NCBI GenBank assembly: GCA_008704415.1
Contig: VXIS01000090.1
Span: forward strand, 62,001-126,000
Reading direction: 5' to 3'
From: Sphaerosporella brunnea
Lineage: Eukaryota; Ascomycota; Pezizomycetes; Pezizales; Pyronemataceae
Length of the DNA: 64,000 nt
The notes beneath the pieces are model-generated. The model saw only the letters and a list, made by a program, of their open reading frames with translations, was not told the origin of the DNA and did no database searches. The position numbers and the translations under genes are program-made. This document shows, piece by piece, positions 41,778-52,718 of the stretch (within the stretch, counting starts at the first letter, position 1; the number at the start of each line of letters is the position of its first letter).

Positions 41778-42869
41778 ATGGCCGGAGCTCGGGCATGTAA
41801 GTTTCTTCACCAGATCAGAACTGGCACGGCTTCTACTGCTTTTTTATCCGGAAGAAGCTTTGGAGCAAGGAATGGACTGGGCTTAGCTGGAGGACATAAG
41901 TTATGGGGAGAAAGGAGGGGGCCGGGCGCCTTGGTGGTATGTGTTTTCGCAGGAGGGAGAGGCGGCAATGCTGACCTGCGCCTGTGCTAGGAATTTTTCC
42001 GCTGCAATTCCAACGCCAGCCCCAGCAAATATCCCAATACCCCCCAAAAGACGAAAGGTACCACTTCCAAACCCACCAGCAGCGCCAGCAACTCCAACCC
42101 AACCGGCAAAGAGCGAAAACCTCTTGATGATTTCTTCGCCCGCTTCCCAAACTTCACCTACAACCGCGACTCCGAGGCCTCATCCGAGTTCAGCCGTCTG
42201 TGCGTTCTCCTCACCCAGCCTATCCTCACCCGTTTCCAAGCGCTCAAAGGAGACAAAGCACAAGAGACCGAGTTCTTCAAAGGGTATTCCGACTCAGGCT
42301 TTGATTATGATCCTAAAAAGTCGGCCGAAGAGTCATTGGGACTGCTTTGTCGGTTTCATACAAGAAAGGAACGGTATGCATTCTTGGTGGCATTTAGAGA
42401 GGTTTTCATTGAAAGGTTTGGGGGTGGGGGGGCCGGGAGGGAGGGAAAGAAGAAGGAGGGGGAGAAGCAGGAGGGAAAGAAGAAGGAGGGAAAGAAGAAG
42501 GAGGGAAAGGAGGAGGAGGTGGAAAAAAAGGACGGGATGGAGAGACTATGCACGGCTATCGAGTGCTCGCTTGAGGAGCTGAAGAGTAGGGTATGTATTC
42601 TCTTCTCTTCCCACTCTGTAGCTATGCCGGCATGGGTGCTGACGGGACAGGTTATTCACGTCAACATCTACGACGTCGAACATCGCGATAAGCAGCTCAG
42701 TAACGGTCTCTCTCCACCGTCCGTACAACGCTTCAAAACCGTGGAGCAGCTGGCCGCTTATTCTTTTCCGCACAAAGTATACCCCCAGCATATGGCCAAA
42801 GGGAGGGCGATGGAGCACATTTTGAGGCACTTGCTTGATCCCGAGAATGTGGGCAAATCAAGAAAATAG
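41778..42869 (+). CDS. Uncharacterised fungal family protein (gene B), likely mitochondrial
   Basis: Exons 41778-41936, 41991-42590 and 42651-42869 give 325 aa. Exon 1 encodes an Arg/Ser/Ala-rich, acid-poor N-terminus (MAGARACKFLHQIRTGTAST) typical of a mitochondrial presequence. The family domain runs from about residue 94 (KPLDDFFARFPNFTYNRDSE) to the end and shares with gene A the motif IHVNIYD and the intron just before it. It differs in an inserted Lys/Glu-rich tract of about 35 residues before that intron. The exon 2 frame was chosen because it continues the conserved domain; another frame is open longer but gives only low-complexity protein. Confidence 0.7.
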
Positions 42870-43064
42870 CCATGAAACGCAAGGGAAACGAAGTTAAAAA
42901 GACGGCTCCGAAAGTCTAGATTTGGTGGTGTGGATTTTTACGCGGATTTTTTCTGGCTTTGTTTTGGGCGTGGGAAGGAAATTAGTCGACATTTTGGATT
43001 ATGCAGTCATAGGACAAAAAGGATCGTTTTTTTGTCATTTCACCGCCAAATGGCATGATTCCAG

Positions 43065-43580
43065 CAGGGCTGTCGGTAGCCAGCCAGCCGGTGCGGCTGG
43101 CTATGGCTGCTTGGGATGTTTTGGCAGCCCGGCTGAGCTACATGGCTGGCTGGCTTCTACAGGGCGTCACTGCTGCACCAAACGAGATCAAACTCAACGC
43201 CGTATGTATGTTTTTTATACAAGTATGCCAAACCAAGGCAAACAGAAATTCAGGGATCCCCATGAGACAGACTGGAGCACAGCAAAGCACCAGCTGAGTA
43301 GGCGTGGAAGTTTGCCAGCTAGTCACTGCTATCATGTTGGAAATTGGTTCGCATGAGCACTTCAGCATACCACTCAGAGTGTAGATCTCAGACATAGCGT
43401 TCATTCATTTGTTCGCAGAGTTTGGTCTGGTGCAGGGCATCCATGCATTGAGAGATAGTGAGCTGACGGCACTGCAGAGGATGTCATAATCACTCGGCGA
43501 AAAAGCCAGGGTAGCCGGGCCGGCTTTCAGCCCAGCCGGCGCGGGGCTGGTTGTTTGGGCCGGCTACTGACAGCCCTGGC
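43065..43580. repeat. Inverted-repeat element, ends CAGGGCTGTC(G/A)GTAGCC
   Basis: The left end at 43065-43081 matches the reverse complement of about 43562-43578 with one mismatch. Both ends are followed by GC-rich CCAGCC/CCGGCC phrases. A second small inverted repeat (AGCCAGGGTAGCCGG) lies at 43503. No flanking duplication is clear, so the boundaries are approximate. Confidence 0.5.
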
Positions 43581-43778
43581 TTCCAGTACCCTAGGCCTAA
43601 CAACCACCGCCAAATCCATGTACACGAGCTTAGAGGGGGGTGGTTATGTGTAGAACACTTGTCGGGTGCCTGCATAACCCGTGGCTGAGAGACAGAGCTT
43701 TCTCTTGTCCCAGGTGGAGGAGTCAAGTCACCATTACAGGGTTTTTTCTTTCCCCCTCACTTTGGGAAATTACTAGTA

Positions 43779-44170
43779 CCCCATCTACTCGACTGTAAGA
43801 CACACGCATTTTCGATGTTGGATTAAAGTAGGCGGGAGCGATCTCAGAAGCGAAAACTCAAAGATATAAAATCGCCACCTGGAAGGCAGAACACCCGGCA
43901 GCCGCTATGATCGCCAGGAGCTCAACGGCAGGCATCCGGGGCCCACAGAGATTGTTGAAGCATTGCAGTATGTCGGAGTCGTTTCGATGCATTTCCTCAA
44001 GCCCAGGTGCCTGCGAGTGGAGGTATTCCATATTACTGTGTAAGCTGTTGCGCCATCCGACACATCACGCCCGTCGAAGGTGAAATGAAACTGCTTAGTC
44101 GTCGCTTCTTCCCACCCGATATCTGGCATACTTTTAATTCAACGTGTGTCTTACAATCGAGTAGATGGGG
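43779..44170. mobile_element. 392-bp MITE, ends CCCCATCTACTCG, TA-flanked
   Basis: TA at 43777-43778 and 44171-44172. About 27 terminal bases (CCCCATCTACTCGACTGTAA and on into GACACACG) are inverted at the other end with one mismatch. No transposase is inside. The terminal motif recurs in the small hairpin at 58453. Confidence 0.8.
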
Positions 44171-45251
44171 TAGTTAGTCAAAGCGGCGTATACATTCCAG
44201 AGTGCGCAAATTGGTTTCTTGGAAACTGGAGGCGCAGACGCGCGCACAACTGCCATTCCTATCATGGGGGTCCTCGCGGTCATATGGAGGCGGTGCTAAC
44301 ATTCCTGAACGTTGCGTTGTTGGGATGTTTGGAGAAGCGCAGAAGCGCGCTTAACTATCTATATCCTAGCCAAGCGCTCCACCAGGAATCACAGCCCATC
44401 ACTTCGGGGTCGATCATTATATTAAGCTCATAACAAATATTACTACACAGTACGTTTCATGGTCTGTAGGGCTACCTTTTTTTAGCCACAGGTGGCGGCA
44501 TTTGTCGCTTACTAAGCCATTACACAGACTTATACGTTTCATATCAACACCGAGTGATGCCCCGTTATTCAGGGTCTTTTTTTAGGAGTTTTCAACGTCA
44601 GGTCGGCAGCGAGGTGCGCGACAGCCTACAACTCATATTCAAGTTCAAGGTCCATGAATTGCTCCTCGATGCCTAGTCATTCCGTCTCTTCAACCTTATC
44701 CCAACTGCGTGGTTCCCTGAAGGAACGCTTCAGGATACGCTCATTAATATGCATGTAAAATAGCCTGTCAGCGCGCAGCGCAGTGAGAAGATTTCTCTTT
44801 TTGTTGAGATTTCTAGTAAAAAACCGCTCTGAAGGCACAGAGTTGGAGAGGGTGTGTGGGAGACTAAGAGCAAGTACAGCCAGCTCTGTCGCCCATCAAA
44901 GCATTGCCATGCGCATCGGAGGAGGGGGGCTTTATACACCATGGCCGGCGTCTACTGTCTCACTTTCAAGAGTCACATAACGTGAATGGACCTTTTCTTG
45001 CTCACTTTTTTGCGCGCGGCGAGAACTCTTTCTCTCTTTTATCCAGGTGCCAGTGTTGTGCAGCTGCGAGTCATACAGCGTTTTATACCTCTCTCAAGCG
45101 CGGTAATAAAGAGTGAAACTTTACCATAACTTACGTTTCGCAACCGAAACGTAGGTAATCGAACCGTAATAGTCGATCCCTACCATCACTCTCAGCGTGC
45201 TAACTTGGATGTCAACTTAAATCATCTACATACTCGCCCCGTCACAATCCC

Positions 45252-46196
45252 CTAGCTCCCCAACCGATGTCCCTGGCCTCTATGAGCCCACACCTGTGAC
45301 CTCTGTCCAAAAAGCGAGCTTCCGGTCGCGCCTTCGGCACCACCAACCCTAACACCTGCTTGAGCCTGAACCCTCTGCGGCTGCTGCGGCCTAGCAGCCC
45401 TCTCATACCCCTCGAACCACCCCTCCACGGTATCGCCCAACGGGCGCAGCAGATCCCTACCGCCCCCAAACCTCGGCCAGATCTCAGTCAAAAACAGGTA
45501 CGCGTGCGCGGCAACTATGCCTGTGAGGTCTAGAAACACATTCCCGCCCTGCACAAGCGTCATGAGCAGCATGATCCACGGCAGAAATTTTACGGGGAAT
45601 GTGGCGATGAAGAAGTTGACGCGGGTGGAGGGCGACTCAAAGGCGGCCCAGTAGTATGCTAGGGAGAGGATTAGGGGCGAGCAGAACGTCATGCCCCCGA
45701 TTAGGAAGGTGTTGAGGAGGACGATTATGCTGCCGACGAAGAGGAGGAAGACCATGAAGTCGCCCTTGCGCCGGAGGCGCACGTGCTCGCAGTCGGAGGC
45801 GTATTTAAAGACTGCGGGGGTTAGTGGAGAGAGGGAATGGGAGGTAGCAGGAACGCACGGAAGAAGGGGTCCATTAGTACGCCCTGGGTTTTGGATGTTA
45901 GTGATACGGCAATTAGGAAAGGAAGGAAGAACCAACCAGCTTGGGACTACTCAGTAGAAACGACGTTACCAGCCGCCAGAGCTGGAGTCGCGCAGGATTC
46001 CACACCATGTGGGGGATGTAGATGAAGTACATGGGGTTCACAAGGCCCAAGACAAAGCTGCTGAAGGAGATCAGAAGGGTGGCGCCGGCGAGGGTTCTGT
46101 AGGTTGTTCTGTTAGTAGATGCTGGAGCAGAGCCGGTAATGGGACTCACCGTGCCACTGGCGGTGCATCGCGGATTATTTGCCCGATATCGGCCAT
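45252..46196 (-). CDS. Derlin-family ER membrane protein
   Basis: Minus-strand exons 46196-46150, 46096-45937, 45883-45859 (25 nt) and 45811-45252 give 263 aa. The start MADIGQIIRDAPPVART matches derlins. Several hydrophobic segments follow, with QLWRLVTSFL after the first loop and the rhomboid-like GVLMDPFFLFKYAS. The C-terminus ends GQGHRLGS, fitting the GxGxxL SHP box that binds Cdc48/p97. Derlins are rhomboid pseudoproteases acting in retrotranslocation of misfolded ER proteins (ERAD). The 25-nt microexon is needed to restore the conserved GVLMDPFF block. Confidence 0.9.
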
Positions 46197-47022
46197 GGTG
46201 AGAGTGCGCGCAGCTGGCTAAGAAGATAGTTGTGGCGACAAAGATGTTGATGCGAATGTGTGAGGTGGTCAGATCGCTCCGCGGTTGCGTCAGTGGTGCC
46301 CAGCCACACTAGGGGCGTGTTTGGATAGAACGGCACCCCATTTACCGCACAACAGCGACACATCTCAAAACCCACTCGTAAAATTCCGACAAAAATCGAG
46401 GTCATCCAAAGCAATGTTGATATGCCTTATATGCATTCTCTATTTCTCAAAAAAGGTGTTGAATTTTGGTTGTCAAAAAGGGTCACAAACCCTTACAACG
46501 CCATCTACGTGCAGTCCACTTCAAGGCAACACCATTCCTTTTGTGGTCGCTTTTGTGGCTGGCTGTGGCTTACCACGCAACTTCAAATTTTTACGTCAAC
46601 TTCATCGACCCACTCAACACCACACTTTATCGACTACTTGCCGTCTATAGTATCGGGTTTACCAAATAAAAGGGGTTCCATTGCAATGAAAACTGAATAA
46701 AAATGTGGTGCTTTGATGAAGTTGACTTTTGCGTTTTTCCCATACAAAAGGCGGTCGGCAAGGCGGTCAGCGGAAAACAACCTCTTCGCGCCGTCTGATT
46801 CTGCATCGCACTACAAAAACAATATTGCGCCGGTTTTGAGTGATTAAAATAGGACCCTTTCTCGCGGATTCTATCGCTTCATATTGTGAAAATTTTGTGT
46901 TGGCGTTGAATTATTCAGTTCTGAATTGAAGACGTTTGTGCGGTGTTTTGTGTTCTCAGCATCCCTGCTGCTCTGCTTGAATCGCTCCCGACTCCCTGCA
47001 TCCTACCAATACCAAACACACA
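46197..47022. promoter_or_regulatory. Divergent region between derlin and BUD13
   Basis: 826 bp with both promoters. 46425-46490 resembles 11930-11990 (CTCTATT.CTCAAAA..GGTGT and TTTTGGTTGT), hinting at a shared dispersed repeat. No gene. Confidence 0.45.
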
Positions 47023-47985
47023 ATGTCCTCCCTCGCCGAATACCTTGCAAAGAACTACCTCACCGCCGACACTCCCAAAAAGAAGTCTACCAAAAAGCGC
47101 AAGAGAAAAGACAAAGACGCGGCCGCATCCGGCGTGATAATTGCCGACGACGACGCGGCGGGCTGGGAGAACTCTCGCGGTGGCAACAATTCGGACGACG
47201 AAGACGCGCCCACGGTCGCCGGCGTCACTAAGGCGTTCAAAAAAGCTACCACTTCGAATTGGAAAACGATATCTGCCGACGACGCTGAAGCGGCGGCGGC
47301 CGCTGATGCTATCATTGCCGCCAACACCGATGGAAACCCCGTGGATGATGCCCCGACCATCGCGGACGACTCGTCAGTTATCAAGATGAGCTCCGGCGCG
47401 CATGCGGGTCTGCAGACGGCGGAGCAAGTCGCGGCGCAGATTGCGAAGGCGCAGGCGGAGGAGCGGAGGCGGTTTGAGGCTGCGGATCCGGCAGAGAGCG
47501 GAAAGGGCCAGGAAACTATCTACCGTGATGCGTCCGGACGCATCATCAACATTGCGATGCAGCGGGCGGAGGCAAGGAAGAAGATGCAGGAGGAGGAAGA
47601 TAAGAAGCGAAAAGAGATTGAGCTGCGAAAGGGTGATGTGCAGAAGCTACAGTCCGCCGAGAGAGCGAAGCAGCTCGAAGACGCAAAGTATATGACGCTC
47701 GCTAGGTATGCGGATGATAAGGGATTGAACGAGGAGTTGAAGGAGCAGGAGAGGTGGAACGATCCTGCGGCTGCATTCCTGACCAAGAAGAAGGCCGGTG
47801 TGAGTAAAACAGGCCAGCCACTCTATCAAGGAGCTGCGCCGCCGAACAGATTCGGTATCAGGCCGGGGCACAAGTGGGATGGCGTTGATAGGGGCAACGG
47901 GTTCGAGGCCAAATGGTTCCAAGCACAAAACAAGAAGCGGGAGAGACAGACGATGGCATACACAAGTCAGATGGATCTGGATTGA
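47023..47985 (+). CDS. BUD13: Pre-mRNA-splicing factor Bud13/Cwc26
   Basis: Intronless, 320 aa, starting MSSLAEYLAKNYLTADT. Family hallmarks are the N-terminal SLAEYLAKNYL followed by a Lys-rich patch (KKKSTKKRKRKDKD), the central IYRDASGRIINIAMQRAEAR and the C-terminal PPNRFGIRPGHKWDGVDRGN ending FEAKWFQ. Bud13 forms the RES complex with Pml1 and Snu17, which promotes splicing and nuclear retention of unspliced pre-mRNA. The first 120 residues are acidic and poorly ordered. Confidence 0.95.
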   Translation: MSSLAEYLAKNYLTADTPKKKSTKKRKRKDKDAAASGVIIADDDAAGWENSRGGNNSDDEDAPTVAGVTKAFKKATTSNWKTISADDAEAAAAADAIIAANTDGNPVDDAPTIADDSSVIKMSSGAHAGLQTAEQVAAQIAKAQAEERRRFEAADPAESGKGQETIYRDASGRIINIAMQRAEARKKMQEEEDKKRKEIELRKGDVQKLQSAERAKQLEDAKYMTLARYADDKGLNEELKEQERWNDPAAAFLTKKKAGVSKTGQPLYQGAAPPNRFGIRPGHKWDGVDRGNGFEAKWFQAQNKKRERQTMAYTSQMDLD

Positions 47986-48317
47986 TATCATTTAATGGAG
48001 GTCGGCAATTGGAAGACAGTTCACACTCGTGCCAGGATTTTTCATGTTGCCTCTCAAAGGGAATGCTGATACATACTATTTTAGTATACTATGTTAGTAC
48101 TTGAACAAAAAACCGGCTCGGTTTCCCCCCCCCCTACCTCCCTCAACAGGGGCTCCGGATCCCAGTAGCTCTCCGGAGACTGGGAGGAGCAGCGCAGCAC
48201 CGAGGCTGAGGCAGCCGCCGGTTCGACGCTGTGCCCAGGGCAAACCACAGGTTGGAGCATGAAGGGAAGCGAAGGGAAAGGAGAAAGAGTGTGTGGATTA
48301 TGTAAGCACAATGTATA

Positions 48318-48490
48318 CAGTCGACTCTCTCTACAAGAATACGGTCGGGACCGCTGGGGCGTATTCTTATAAAGTGGAAATTCTTATAGAGAGAGTGGCT
48401 TGTCCCATACAAACTCGGCCGGGAGCGGTCACCCGTATTCTTATAGGAGATTACTCTTATATAAAATATTCTTATAGGGAGAGTCGACTG
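48318..48490. mobile_element. 173-bp MITE, ends CAGTCGACTCTC
   Basis: CAGTCGACTCTCTCTA at the left is inverted at the right as ATAGGGAGAGTCGACTG. Both sides are flanked by TATA, so a TA target duplication is likely. Internal ATTCTTATA phrases repeat in both orientations. The ends resemble pogo/Tigger-type terminal repeats. Confidence 0.75.
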
Positions 48491-48777
48491 TATACAGCGC
48501 GCAGCCTCTTGTGGCCGATGGATGGCTGGCCGGCTAATATGCCCAGTCAAAAACAAAAGTTCGAGCAAAATCGCTGTGAGGGGGAAAAGTGGGATTTGGG
48601 TTAGGGATTCTTAGTCTGTTAGAAGTGAGGGTGGTTATGGATTGTTTTATAATTTTGCCATAAAAATTCTGGAGAGATGTTTTTACTAGCACACTGTGTC
48701 GCTTGCCAGTTTGATTGCTCTCAAATTTTTGTTGCGGGATTGAGGTCTTTGGTCTGTCGTTTTCTCACGTTGGGGTA

Positions 48778-48970
48778 CCGTAAAGACTCGGATATAAGAG
48801 ACCCCCCAGATTTGGTTAGCGGTAAAGAATTGCCTTCTAGAAGAAATTTTTAAGCTTACCAAGGAGGGCTTTTGTTTTACTGACTTCCTTTTGGAGACAT
48901 TAAATTCTTTTCAAGGCAATTCTGTGCCGCTAACCAAATCTGGGGGTCTCTTATATCCGAGTTTTTACGG
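48778..48970. mobile_element. 193-bp MITE, ends CCGTAAA(A/G)ACTCGG
   Basis: About 58 bp at the left (to GAATTGCC) are inverted at the right end with only a few mismatches. The left flank is TA; the right flank is TC, probably a mutated TA. The terminal 13 bases match those of the element at 5976-6101, though the interiors differ. Confidence 0.8.
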
Positions 48971-49943
48971 TCTTCACAGGACGTCAGAGAAGCGGCCCGC
49001 CGTGCAACCCTAATCCTACTCACGACGTACTAAGTACTTTTCACATCACCTTCCGTGTTGACACTGGATGGCTGCAAGCTCTTCAAGTCACTGCGAACTC
49101 CCGCCGCACCCGTTGCTTTCATCCTAGCATGGCGTGCTCGGGTATGGAATCCTAGACATCGGACCCCCAAGGTGGATATCTTCATCCTTTCTGAAGTATG
49201 TATGACTGGCCCATTACAACCTACTGAGTAGGTCAGCCTGAATTACCATGCACATGCATGAGCTTAGATATTGTCTCCGCACCGGTACCACGCTTTCGCC
49301 GATGCTTCATACTTTGGTTGCCGGTACCGTACACTTCCCTGGATTAACTGGGTCCGCCTTCAAGCGTATAAAAGTCAATGATGCTCTGCGTTCTGGGCGA
49401 AGTCGGCACTTTCCTTGGTGTATGAATGTTCAACCAGATGAGCGCACCCAAGACGCATATCACAAGGTAGATGGCAGCCTAAAAGCCTTGGGACCCACTT
49501 TTTGGTCATTTCGACCAATGGATATCGACCCATCCCCTGCTGGTGTCTCCAGTGGTAACAAACCGTCGGATACCAGGGATTCATCGCGGTGATCCGCTTT
49601 AGGCAAGCCCAGTGATATCTATCTACATGCATGGTGCTCGCCGGCTTTGCCTTCCACCTCCACCTCCAAACCCCGTTGAGCAAAGAGGCATGAAAACTTA
49701 TCTGCGTCTGTTGCTTGGTAGTTACCGAGCTATCCGGGAAAAGGATATTTTGTGGGGTATTTAAGCATAAGGCCTGGCCTGTCTTAATAGACTTTGTGCA
49801 AGCGAGAGTCAGAAGTGCCTCGTCAACAATACAACCAACCATCACTGTAAGCCCACCTATGCACTCCAAGTTTCAAATAGCAGGCAATCCATCTACCTTT
49901 CATCATCTATCTTTCTAACCGTCTACCAGTACGAAGAACAGAA

Positions 49944-51785
49944 ATGGCGCTCGCAGCTGGTGATGCCCAAATCATGTATGATGAGGAGCAGGAGTATGCA
50001 GCCACACACAACCCCAAAACCATTCAACATCACAAGAACTATGTGTCAAGCCGGCATCACGACAATACCAATAGGACTCTCGAGAACAATGGCCTGGGAG
50101 TCAAAGACCAAGTGGAGTATAGATACCTCGAATGGAATACCCCGATCGAAGAACTGTACAGCAATTCTTCTGAACTGCCTCCCTCGGTTACCAGTGTTGT
50201 GGACCCATTCACTTGGGAGAGCACTCGCAAGAATATTGTGTTGGTACTCGCTTGCTGGTCGACATTCATGGCTGCCTATACTGCAGGTGCATATACTAGC
50301 GGTATGAAGCAGATGGAGCTGGAATGGGGGATTGGCAAAGTGCCTCTGCTTGTAGGTGTAACCACTTATACCACAGGCTTCGCGATTGCGCCTATGTTCC
50401 TTGCCCCCATCTCGGAGGTCAGTTGTTCATTGCACGTGGGACACATCGCAGCACTGACTTGAATAGGTGAATGGTCGGCGCAATGTGTTTTTAGCATCCT
50501 ATTTACTTTTCACTGGTCAGTTGAATATATCATTATCTCCTTTTTATGCGTTGTGAAGGCTGCTAACTTGCGGCTTCCAAGTGGCCATGGTTGGTTGTGC
50601 GGGCACAAGCAGTTATGCCGGAATGTTGGTTTCACGTGCGTTGCTTGGAGTAGGTGGAAGTACCTTTTCTACTCTTTGCGGCGGCGTAATCGCAGACATA
50701 TACCACGCGGAATCTCGTGGCTTTCCAATGGCATGCTTTTCAACCGTGGCGCTGTTCGGAACTGGAGCGGGGCCTCTTGTCAGCGGGTTCATTGCACAAC
50801 ACCTCAACTGGAGATGGATCCACTGGACGCAGGCAATCACTAATGGTTTGCTATTGTTGGTAGCCGTTGTTCTGCTCAAGGAGACCCGAGGCAGCGTTCT
50901 TCTTATCCGGCGAATGAGGGCACTCAACAAATACCTTGATGAAACGGAGGACTCCTCGTTCCTGGACAAGGAGACTGGTGCGCAACGAGTGCGCTGGAAA
51001 GTGCGTGCCGAAGAAGAGCGGGGAAGCCTCAAGGACATGGTGCGGGTCTCTTTGACCCGCCCATTTTACCTTCTCTTCACAGAGCCAGTTGTCTTCTTCT
51101 TCAGTTTGTGGGTGGCTTTCAGCTGGGGAATTTTGTATCTGTATGTTTTTGTTTCACCCGCTTCCTGCCTCGTTATCTTCGGACACTAATAAATACGATC
51201 TTGTATAGGTTTCTCCAAGGTGTTCCGCTTGTCTTCCAGGCCTCCCACCACTTTGATACAGCCCAAACAGGAGCTGTATTCACCTCGATGTGTGTTGGCA
51301 CGGTTCTGGCCCTCGCACTCAACACGCTGGTGGAGCGCTTCGCGCACCATTTTTTACCCGCCGCTTCAGGACCCGAAACCAGGCTCTACGCATCGTGCAC
51401 GCTCGGCTCATTCCTTCCCATCGGCATGTTCTGGTTCGGCTGGACGTCGTTCCCGTCGCAGCATTGGATATTGCCCACCTGTGCCGTCGGGGTCGCAACA
51501 ATCGGCATCTACTCCATCTATCTTGCCGTCTTTAACTACTTTGCTGACACATACCACAAATACGCCAGCTCGGCGCTGGCGGCGCAGAGTTTCTGCCGCA
51601 ACATGCTGGCCGGATTCTTCCCGCTGGTCACCACTGCTATGTATGACCGTATGACGTTCCAAGGCGCCAGCAGCTTCCTGGGTGGTGTCGGTGCAGTCCT
51701 CAGTATTGTTCCGTGGGTACTGGTGTTGTATGGAGATAAGGTGCGGAGGAGAAGTAAGTTTGCGAAGGAGATCATGGGCGAATAG
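49944..51785 (+). CDS. MFS transporter, DHA1 drug/polyamine:H+ antiporter type
   Basis: Exons 49944-50417, 50467-50515, 50582-51140 and 51209-51785 give 552 aa. A cytosolic N-terminus of about 95 residues precedes 12 predicted transmembrane helices. The loop 2-3 motif is degenerate (PISEVNGRRNV). The antiporter motif C region reads GTGAGPLVSGFIAQHLNWRWIHW. The layout matches fungal DHA1 members such as the Flu1/Tpo group, which export drugs, polyamines or related small molecules at the plasma membrane. Substrate unknown. Exon 2 is only 49 nt. There are no biosynthetic genes next to it. Confidence 0.9.
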
Positions 51786-52718
51786 TAGCCATGTAGGCTC
51801 AAAGAGTACAGTGCAGTATTTTCTGGCGAGCACATTTACATTTTCCTATTTTTCACGGATCTGTATATAACCGATATGATGGTGAGTGGAAGACATGGTG
51901 TTAATGTAAAAAGAAGTAGGTACTCGTATATTAAGACGTCTGATTACCGGATCTCCTCGCTGCTGGAACCACAGGAGTGGCTAAGTGACTGTGCCACCGA
52001 GCCATTAGCTCCCGCCTCTGGTTCCGGCACCTCCTTATTAGCGAGCAGATCCGGTATTGTCCCCAAATGGCCACCAACACGATGGAAACCAACAGGTGGG
52101 TACATACCTACTTCATGGACACTAACTTCCGCAACCGGGTGACATCGACCAGGAAACTACCACGGGAAGCAAGCATGCGTCCCGACGGTAAATCTTTGGA
52201 AAAACCCAGTATACAACACGCAACCAACGTTTGTATACGTAGTATATAGATCACTTTGCATATATTTATATTGTGGACCTGCATCATGCATCTCCCACAT
52301 TGTTTGCGCGTAGCCTTGGGTTCCGAACCGTCCGTTCCTTCGGTAGCGAGCTGCGGTGCCATAGAAATCATATATACTTAGTGAGCACAGCGAAAGATGG
52401 TCCAGAGATCCGCATCGTGCGTGGGCCGAGTTATCCATTGTCGGGAGGACCATCACGTTGGGTAGCATGGTTAAGATAGATCGAGTGATAATGCGTGCGT
52501 GTTTTTTATCTTTTTGAGCGAAAGCCCCACAGCAAAATTGTGATTAGCCAAATTATGATTTCCCGCTTCTATCTTTCCATGATATTAGGTATTAAAAAAC
52601 ATACTGCATACTTCAGCCCAGAAGTTTGCAAAGACAAAAACAACAAATGCGCCGCTCGCCATCCAAAAGTAAAAAAATGGTACAAATCCCAATGCGCTAA
52701 TCAAAGCCCACACTTTGC
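51786..52718. other. Intergenic, MFS gene to the minus-strand large gene
   Basis: Convergent 3' ends. A near-palindrome GTGGCTAAGTGACTGTGCCAC lies at about 51977-51997. No gene seen. Confidence 0.5.

Larger units (their letters stand above)
42870..45251. other. 2.4-kb intergenic region with MITE-like elements
   Basis: Holds inverted-repeat elements at 43065-43580 and 43779-44170. From 44171 to 45251 I see no gene, repeat or RNA. It includes the 3' ends of gene B and derlin. Confidence 0.5.
47986..49943. other. 2-kb intergenic region with two MITEs, BUD13 to MFS gene
   Basis: Holds fold-back elements at 48318-48490 and 48778-48970. Otherwise no gene is seen. 48971-49943 includes the MFS promoter. 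Confidence 0.5.

Noticed and set aside
41941..42582. 213-aa plus-strand ORF as the main frame of gene B
   Set aside because: It gives only Pro/Ser/Arg-rich sequence. The adjacent frame carries the domain shared with gene A and has consistent splice sites.
46422..46700. 92-aa plus-strand ORF between derlin and BUD13
   Set aside because: No conserved feature; part of it overlaps a dispersed repeat.
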